A stretch of DNA of 40,691 nt from Chytridium lagenaria (lineage: Eukaryota; Chytridiomycota; Chytridiomycetes; Chytridiales; Chytridiaceae), in contig JAHLKC010000221.1 in NCBI GenBank assembly GCA_025449115.1, forward strand, positions 1-40,691, written 5' to 3'. The notes beneath the pieces were generated by a model. It was not told the origin of the DNA, did not search any database, and was given only the letters and a program-made list of their open reading frames with translations. Of this stretch, positions 34,017-40,691 are shown piece by piece (position 1 is the first letter of the stretch; each line of letters starts with the position of its first letter). The position numbers and the translations under genes are program-made.

Positions 34017-34271
34017 TCAAGCCTCGATGAAGTGTTCGAAGGCTTTAAGTGAGATCCTAAGATAAGAGTCCGCTAATTGGTTGGCTAGCCATGTTTCCAG
34101 GGCTTTCTTGATTTGTTTAGTTAGCTTCCTTGAATCTATGAGAGAGGAAGACGCGGATCAGCTGCTCATCCGAGGCTTTGGAGCCATGAGCAACAACGTG
34201 GACCATGTAATTGTTGACTTCCTTCTCTGATACCCATTGTACGTTGTGCTTTCGGTTTTCTATAGTGTTTT
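34017..34271 (-). pseudogene. Short coding fragment, unrecognised
   Basis: After an AG acceptor at 34272 the minus strand reads HNVQWVSEKEVNNYMVHVVA, then SKASDEQLIRVFLSHRFKEA. With a one-base frame change near 34130 it continues KKALETWLANQLADSYLRIS and ends at 34017. Composition is that of an ordinary soluble protein. No family is recognised. It may be a 3' exon of a gene or a remnant. Confidence 0.4.
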
Positions 34272-34984
34272 CTAATTGGACGTAATTAGGGGGAAATCCT
34301 CAACCGTACTTCTTCACGAGACATATCTTTCCTCAGATAGTTCAAAGTCATACCAAATTATAACTTTCTCTTTGCCCTACTCATATATGTAAGAGATTTT
34401 CTTTCCCCCTTTTTATATTAAAAGATTTGTTCTCATCACGGTTTTTGTGACAAGCATCACAAAGTATTTTTTTGTTTGCATTTTTGCAATGATTCTGCTC
34501 ATGTGGATTTTATTGCGATTGCAATGAATTATATTGCAAGTTCTCGAAAACTCAAACATTTTGATTCCCGTTACAAAGAGTCCCACCTACTCTTCTGTAA
34601 GCGATGGTGAATGTGTCAATGAAACTTCTTCCACAGTTTCAGCACCAAGGGCAATGCCAGAACTATTTGTATCTCTCTTGATTACATTGCGATCATAATA
34701 GGTTTATTCCCTTAGGTGCCATTAATATCTTGTAAGGATCACATTTTCTACTTATTTATGTGATAACAAACAAAAGTTGATAGTGTCATTTGATAAGGAA
34801 CGTTAAAGTGTTTACAGTAATAAAAATAAAATATTTCTTCTAATTCGGTTTGACATCGGAATTACAATCTTATTTGATGTTAAAAGACTGTACCGGTTCA
34901 ATCCGTTGTTAGCAAAAAAAGGTATTAATTTCAATCATTCAATCCTTTCCTGCTAGAAATTTTGATCCAAAATTTTTGGGGGCG
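34272..34984. other. AT-rich stretch, no gene seen
   Basis: No convincing open frame, repeat or RNA. Apparent polypyrimidine/AG sites occur on the minus strand but cannot be tied to exons. Confidence 0.4.
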
Positions 34985-35294
34985 TTAGAGAATCTCTGAT
35001 GTTGTTTCGCCAGTGGGGGAGAGTGGATTATGATGGTGCCTCTGAGTTCTCACTATCCTTTGCAAGCTCTCACACCACTTGTATGGGTATCTCACGATGC
35101 GTAGGATGTCCCTAGGGACAACTGCCTGGGAAAAAGAGGGTGTTGGTTTGTTGAGCTTGAAACACTCCTCTTCCCCCACTGGCAATCACATCAGTGTCTC
35201 TTGTTTTTGACTCTTTATCATACATTAGAATGTAGCCTTTGAACCAAGTCTGATGTCCCATGACATGAGAGGTTTTAAAATAGAAGTCATCCAT
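34985..35294 (-). CDS. Small unrecognised coding region, possibly two exons
   Basis: The minus strand opens MDDFYFKTSHVMGHQTWFKG at 35294 and, in another frame, continues CFKLNKPTPSFSQAVVPRDI then VRYPYKWCESLQRIVRTQRH to a stop at 34985. Neither part matches a family I know. The frame change near 35185 could be a missed splice or an indel. The two ends coincide with an inverted repeat. Confidence 0.35.
34988..35204. repeat. Imperfect inverted repeat, about 40-bp arms
   Basis: Left arm AATCTCTGATGTTGTTTCGC then CAGTGGGGGAGAGTGG at about 34990-35026. Right arm CTCCTCTTCCCCCACTGGCA then ATCACATCAGTGTCTC at about 35165-35201. The loop is about 130 bp. Could be a foldback or MITE-like remnant. 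Confidence 0.6.
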
Positions 35295-36700
35295 GTTACT
35301 TTTTCAAATCTTGTTTGTTTTTGAGTATATTATCCTGACTTTCAAACTCGTGGAAACTACCAGATGTAATGAAACTGTTTAAAAGAATCAGCATAAATGC
35401 AATTAATTCAGCATATCCCCGAAAAGATTTTGGTCATTTTTCACCTCAATGGGCATCAGTGTAGATGAGCTATCATTGTTCAACCCATCAATAGCATTGT
35501 ATGAAGGCTCCTACAAAACTAAATTATCTAAAAAAATTTAATAATCATCTTTTTTGTCACCTTCAGAATTATTCTATCAAAGTGTTGCTTTCGCGTTTTC
35601 CTCCAAAAAACTAAATAAACAACTAATTGAGCTTCCTACTTGAAGCTTCACAAAGAAATGGAGTCCTGTAGTTAGAGCAGTAGACTGTGATAAGAGTGCC
35701 TTCTGTTTACCACTACGTAACTGACTGCCAAACAATTTTGCGTCATGCATATCGAAAGAAAGAAAAAAAAAAAAAAAAGAAAAAAAAAAGGTTAGGGTTA
35801 GGCGTCAATGATGTCACTTTCATTTCAGCATCCCTGTCTTACTCCAACTCCTCAACAATCTTCAACCAAATAATTTAGGTGTTGCTAATCTGTCCATCTC
35901 AATTTTTCCCCCTTCCCCATAATATGTCACATATGGCTTTCAAGGATACTAAATTTGAATGTCAGTTCCTCTGCCAAAAAATTAGAGGCAAAAAACAAGT
36001 CGCCAAAATTCAACCAAAAATAACAAAATCGACAGACTGACCAGAAGACAACCCCATTAAAGTCAACATAAATTATAATGAATAAGGTAAATATAAAAAC
36101 AAAATTGTCCAACAAAAAACGTAGTCTAAATCGAAATTAAATTTTACCCAAACTCTTAAAACACAAGAACTTTTGAGATATAAAGTCCCGCAACCAATAC
36201 AATTAGAGTCCTAATTGTGTGACACCATAAAAACAGAAAACTCCCAATATAATAGAGAAAAACCGCATCCAAACTAGATTTGTTGCAGTGTCATAACCTC
36301 CCTATATAAGTAGAGAAAACCGCATCCAATCTAAATTAATTGCACTGTCACCATCAACTTGTGAACTTCATGATGGTTCACGGTCAATAAAGACCAATAA
36401 TCACTGACAGTCAATTATGAAATTTATTTATTTTTGAGAAATAAATCTGACAAGTTTAACACAGAAAGTCATGAAAAAGAGCTCACGGAGGTTTAGAGTA
36501 CCTGGTTTTGGGGCTTTGAACCAAGCCGTTAACTTGGCGAATTCAGCCGCCACATGTCCCAGTACATGCTACACAGGATACAGTTTCCTGATACCAATTT
36601 TGGGTCTTCTTTGATGACAGGATGACCTCATAAACTATGAAGAAGGGAAAGCACATATTTTCCTCATTTCATGCAAAAACTCACTGTTTTATGTTGGCGC
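35295..36700. other. Mostly AT-rich, no gene seen; poly-A/G tract
   Basis: Contains a poly-A tract at 35759-35788 and a local duplication of GAGAAAACCGCATCCAAACT at about 36256 and 36314. ORFs on both strands are short and biased. Confidence 0.5.
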
Positions 36701-36710
36701 GACGTGACGC

Positions 36711-36881
36711 GACAAGTTCCTGACATTAAAAAAAGCACCTGCCATGTGGACTTTCGTGAAAGGCATTTATCCTGGAGTAAACCATGCTAAATTTACTTTT
36801 CCCTCCAGGGAAGAAGCACACAAGTTACTGGAAAAGGTAATGATAAGCGCCTATCATCCCATGGGTGGATTTTAGGCATAC
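36711..36881 (+). CDS. Possible exon of unrecognised gene
   Basis: Reads KFLTLKKAPAMWTFVKGIYP, then GVNHAKFTFPSREEAHKLLE, with a possible GTAATG donor at 36838. The amino-acid composition is protein-like but no flanking exons are secure. Confidence 0.3.
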
Positions 36882-37240
36882 AAGGTTATTCAAGGGGTCT
36901 AAGTATTGACCAATTGAATAGCGCCCACCTGGAAGGACAACAGGTGTGCTAAGAAGACAGGATATTTTAGGTTGGATTGTGTAGTCATGGAATAGTCCAT
37001 CCATGCTGCCTTTCCTCTTCTGGGACCCAAGACTGCCACCAGACCTCCCCTACATGGTAAAGAATATATCACCAGCCCATCCCTTCCCCTCGGCGTCACC
37101 TTGGCCACCCTTATCCCTCGCGAGGAACCAATGATGAAGCTGCAACTTAGAAAAAGAACAAGAACTTTGATAAAGGGCTGAGGAGGGAGGATGAAAGACA
37201 TATTGTATATAGTAACTTAATTTTGTGAAGGGAAATTGAC

Positions 37241-37249
37241 TATAAAAAG
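37241..37249 (+). promoter_or_regulatory. TATA box upstream of Gag-like region
   Basis: TATAAAAAG in the context GACTATAAAAAGG, the same core as at 32214-32222 on the other strand. The open frame 37261-37599 directly downstream is Pro/Ser-rich and has no recognised domain; this stretch could be a leader or LTR. No matching second LTR lies in the window. Confidence 0.45.
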
Positions 37250-37914
37250 GGGCAGTTTTTGTGTGGAAGGTCCTCAGAAGTTTTGGACTGAAGAATAAAA
37301 AGACCTCTCGTTTTAACTCTGCTGTCCCCAAATTACCTCCCCATCCCTCTGTCTCTTGGTCATCTCGTGAGGCACCTCAAGATCTCTCTCTTTCTACCAC
37401 CCTGAAGGAAGTCGCCAGCAACATCGGTTTGAACAGGAAACACCGCAGAACTCGCTACCCTGCTATATCCCAAGTACCTTGCTGCTACAGACTTTGGCAT
37501 CCTCTCCCAACCTCATTCAGAACGGCCTCTTGGCACCCTCTTGGCTTGCTCCCAGGTTCAGTAACAAGACTCCCGCAGGTGAAGACCCCCAGGTGTTAGA
37601 AAGATCGGTTTTTGTTGTATTTTTGGTGAGTGTAGCTTGAGACCCTGTTATTTTTTGGTGGGCTCAGGTCACTTTTGGTGGTTTTGGTTATTGTTTTCTC
37701 TGAACTTTTCGGATATTGGGCCAGAAGAGTTCACAGGGGGGCCCAACCTAACGTGTGAGGTGTTCTCCTCTCGACCCCTGACCATTTTTTTCGCCTTTCG
37801 GCACTTTTTTTTTTTGATCAGCGACCACTTAAAACACGGTCTTACGTTCCTTCTGGGTCCTAACGACTTCTTTTCAGTCTATTCAACTCCCAACGGCTTT
37901 GCATTACTACAAAA

Positions 37915-38786
37915 GTGAGTTCAAACTCTTATCTACTCCACATTTGTTCATTTTTTTGGCCAACCAGCCTAAACTCTGCTATTTTTTTTCACATTCAGTG
38001 GCTCTACATCCTACCCCACGTACTCTGCCGCGGTCTCAGGCGCTCCTGGCCATCCAACCAACAATTTGCGCCAACTTCAGGTTCATCTGCGCCAATCCCA
38101 TCGATTCCTGCTACCCAACTTCCTGCTTCCCAAGAGCCAGTGTTCACCATTCTCCACCACACCCTACTCTCAGGTCGCCGCCCATCTCTTACTGAAAGCA
38201 CCTCCTCTGTGCCCAGTCTTCCTGAATCTCACGCCTTGAGAGCCTTCTATCTTTCTTCACCGACGCCAGACCCTGACGCTCCACCACCACACATTAACGC
38301 CCAGAACCAACGCCAAAACGGCCAGCCACGTGATCCACGCCACAACACGCGATTTGGACCTTCCACCAGACTCCCACACCCCTATCAACGCGCCCCACTT
38401 GAGGTGAAGCCCTGGTTCAAGAACGAAGTTCGCCGCCAGTGCTCCCGCTTACAAGAGATCCAAGGTTACGCTTGGGAGACTGACAAGGAGTTTTATAACG
38501 GCTACGAATTGCACGTCGCCAGGTCCTTGACGCCATCACTGAAAGAGCCCGCAGTAAACGCCTTGCCCATCGCCGTCGCCTTGCTGCCCCTGACAGTTTA
38601 CGCTCCTCCCTCAACTGGACAGCTGCATCTGTTGACACTGCTATTTCCCGCGAACAAAACGGCACTACAGGACCATTCCTCCCTGATAACGACGACATTC
38701 AGAGTGTCATTGACGAGATATTGTCTGTGGGATCTTCCCCTGAGCTGCCTATCAACAATCCAGATCAAAACAACACTACCATTTGA
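37915..38786 (+). pseudogene. Proline-rich upstream part of retroelement-like protein, frame-broken
   Basis: The convincing part runs from about 38100: PDPDAPPPHINAQNQRQNG, then APLEVKPWFKNEVRRQCSRL, changing frame near 38510 and continuing VLDAITERARSKRLAHRRRL, DTAISREQNGTTGPFLPDND, QSVIDEILSVGSSPEL, to a stop at 38786. Likely the N-terminal portion of the same protein as the Gag-like region that follows. The first 50 codons from 37915 are hydrophobic and may not be coding. Confidence 0.45.
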
Positions 38787-39060
38787 CGATACATCTCGTG
38801 TTCTGCTTCCTTTTTTCGCGACTTTTGGCTCTCTAGCCTTTCTTTTACATCAGTACCTGTTTTAGTAGTATCATCTTACTAGGCTCCCCCCTAGTCCTCC
38901 TTTCTAAGCAATTCTTGTTGTGCCAGTTTAAAAAAAATCATAGAATAAATCCAAAAAATATTTCCTTTTTCATATAAGACCCACAAAAAAGAAATAAAAC
39001 AAACTTACCTACATCATAAAAAAAGATAGAATGACAAAACAAAAAAGAAACATAGTGGGG
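38787..39060. other. A-rich gap between retroelement fragments
   Basis: A-rich and T-rich runs with no protein-like frame. It could be a large intron or an insertion that separates the two coding blocks. Confidence 0.4.
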
Positions 39061-39061
39061 T

Positions 39062-40636
39062 AAACCTCGACGCTCAGCGCGTCTTAATCCTGAACTCAAT
39101 CAGGCCACTGAGCCTACTGCATCAAATGAGGACTGTTCTCCAAACTCCACTGATGAAGTCCCACAGACTGAAAACTCCTCCCAAGACAGAACTTATGACG
39201 CTGAAGGCTTGCAATCACGACACAAGCATAGCAAGCAGACTGACTACACCCCACAGAAACGAAGTTCTTCTATTATGTCGCGATTTTCCGACACTATGGA
39301 AAGCATTGGAACAAGCTTAGGCAACATTTTCAATGTTGAGCCAGAACTTTACGACAATGAGGACTATGATACTCACCACTTGACCCCAATGTTACTTTTG
39401 CGGCAGACAAAACCATTCAGAGTTTCGACTCTCTTTGGAATTCGATTCCATCTCTTACAAGCACCCCACTGCCTGAAACCACTATAAAAAAAGTCCTGTG
39501 ACATTGATGATTTTAGAACTCCCCGTGCTATAAAGCTAGAGTACAAAAACCCACCTGACAACGAAAGTACCCCCTCAGTTTGTAAGGACATCACAACCTT
39601 GCCGACCAGTGAATTTCAGCACACCTTTAAAGAATATTCCTTCAGGTAAGCCTCCTTTATTACATGAATCAGTATTGACACCCCATATCAATACAGCAGA
39701 CACCTCAAGCTTTGTCCCGCGTGCCTTTCGCCGAACCCAACTGGCCCCCACACCCCTCAGGGCCCCACTCTCCACCATGGCCTTCTCCAAAGACGAACGC
39801 CTTAAGAATGTACTCAAGAGAGCCCGCGACATGCGTCTGAAGACAGACAAGCCATCTGATGTACAGAAGTTCTTGCAACGTGTTGAGAACCTCATGAAGA
39901 CCAACACCACTTCAGAGACTTTGGATTCTGATTCGCCGTTCTCCACTCGGGATGAGTTTGCCAACACCATCATCAACGACAGCCTTTTTGCCGATAAGGC
40001 TTCTCACATCTACGACAATGGTCCGGAAGCGTTCAAAACTTGGGACGGCACTGTGTCTTACCTCACGATGTATATTGGCATGGGCCGCACCGACTCTGAA
40101 CTCAAAAAGTTGGTTCTTGAGTTCAGTTGGAAACCCAAACGCACCAGACCCACCTACGCTGTATCCTCGCTCCGCGAAAAGAACAACCGCCTCCCGGCTG
40201 CTGATCGTGTTGATGAAGCAATGTTGAAACACCTCTTTATTACGGGCTGTCGCCAGAAAAAATTTCCAGTGAACTTCAGGATCACCTCTATAAGGTCCCG
40301 TCTACCTCTTCAACTGGTCCCTCGGTTTCCCACCACACCTGGCATGACAAAGCTGTCACCCTAGAAGCTATTGTCAAACAAGCATCTCACTTGTGCCGCG
40401 ACCTGCATACTGAGAGCTCTAATGATGATACGTCTTCTTCATCATCTTCTTCGAGCTCCAGCTCATCCACCTCATCAGATTCTGATTCCTCCAATGACGC
40501 TCGCAGAAAAAAGAAGAAGTCCAAAAGCAAGAAGGCAAAGAAACACTTGTCCAAACGACGTTCACACCGACCGCAGCCGCTCCCGCTACCGAACGCCACC
40601 TGCTTCAACAGTTCAAACTCGAGCTCCTTCCACTGA
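39062..40636 (+). pseudogene. Gag-like protein of an LTR-type retroelement, frame-broken
   Basis: Blocks in three frames: GKPRRSARLNPELNQATEPT.. to about 39390; NVTFAADKTIQSFDSLWNSI then an A7 run; and a long block 39609-40260 with FLQRVENLMKTN, EAFKTWDGTVSYLTMYIGMG and VDEAMLKHLFITGC. A one-base change at the A6 run near 40256 leads to SSELQDHLYKVPSTSSTG, LEAIVKQASHLCRDLHTES, a serine tract and a basic RRKKKKSKSKKAKKH tail to 40636. The spacing of the helical block and LEAIVKQA resembles retrotransposon Gag capsid regions. No zinc knuckle, protease or reverse transcriptase is in the window. Frame breaks suggest decay, or frameshifting at the A6 run. Confidence 0.5.
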
Positions 40637-40691
40637 ACGACGCGTCCCTACCGCACAGGCAGACCACACTGTTCTTGCAGTCAATTCGGAA

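Noticed and set aside
35640..35720. tRNA-like TAGTTAGAGCAGTAGACTGT
   Set aside because: Resembles a D-arm/anticodon start, but no B box or closing acceptor stem follows.
35788..35805. Telomere-like GGTTAGGGTTAGG
   Set aside because: Only about two units after a poly-A tract; too short to mean a telomere remnant.

Overview
This is eukaryotic nuclear DNA. Coding sequence is cut by short GT..AG introns (mostly 39-75 nt), there are TATA boxes, and there are no ribosome-binding sites or operons. The clade cannot be fixed from this window. By hand reading, the window is dominated by very large terminal-inverted-repeat DNA transposons of the KDZ (Kyakuja-Dileera-Zisupton) type, inserted into one multi-exon host gene on the minus strand.

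Layout. 1-3857 ends with the right terminus of a first element (element C; its left end is outside the window). 3858-4688 is host sequence. 4689-16621 is complete element A (11,933 bp) with 8-bp target duplications AAAGAAAA. 16622-18132 is host sequence. 18133-31296 is complete element B (13,164 bp) with 8-bp target duplications AAATGTTG. 31297-32015 is the 5' part of the host gene, with a TATA box near 32218. From 32.2 to 40.7 kb there are short repeats, small unrecognised coding fragments and a broken Gag-like retroelement on the plus strand.

Elements A and B share one plan: a minus-strand KDZ-type transposase of about 10 exons, and a divergently transcribed second gene of unknown function. 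The A transposase can be spliced by hand into an uninterrupted 908-residue frame with D/D/E candidates. In B it carries frame breaks. The second gene has a CPCC-type zinc finger at its start, an acidic/basic low-complexity middle, a conserved block (ELKRLNDC, AKAYMSPGFQ), a coiled coil and an SR-rich tail. In B its 5' half is inverted relative to its 3' half.

The long introns of both genes, and the subterminal regions of both elements, are filled with short palindromic arrays (CGGCCGT-like in A, TATACGGTTGT-like in B). Introns at the same positions carry arrays of the type belonging to their own element. The two-gene layout with matched intronic and subterminal arrays is the best candidate here for an undescribed system.

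Removing A and B and joining the host at one target-site copy restores host exons or introns: A lies in an intron, B in an exon, C in an intron. The host product is not recognised.
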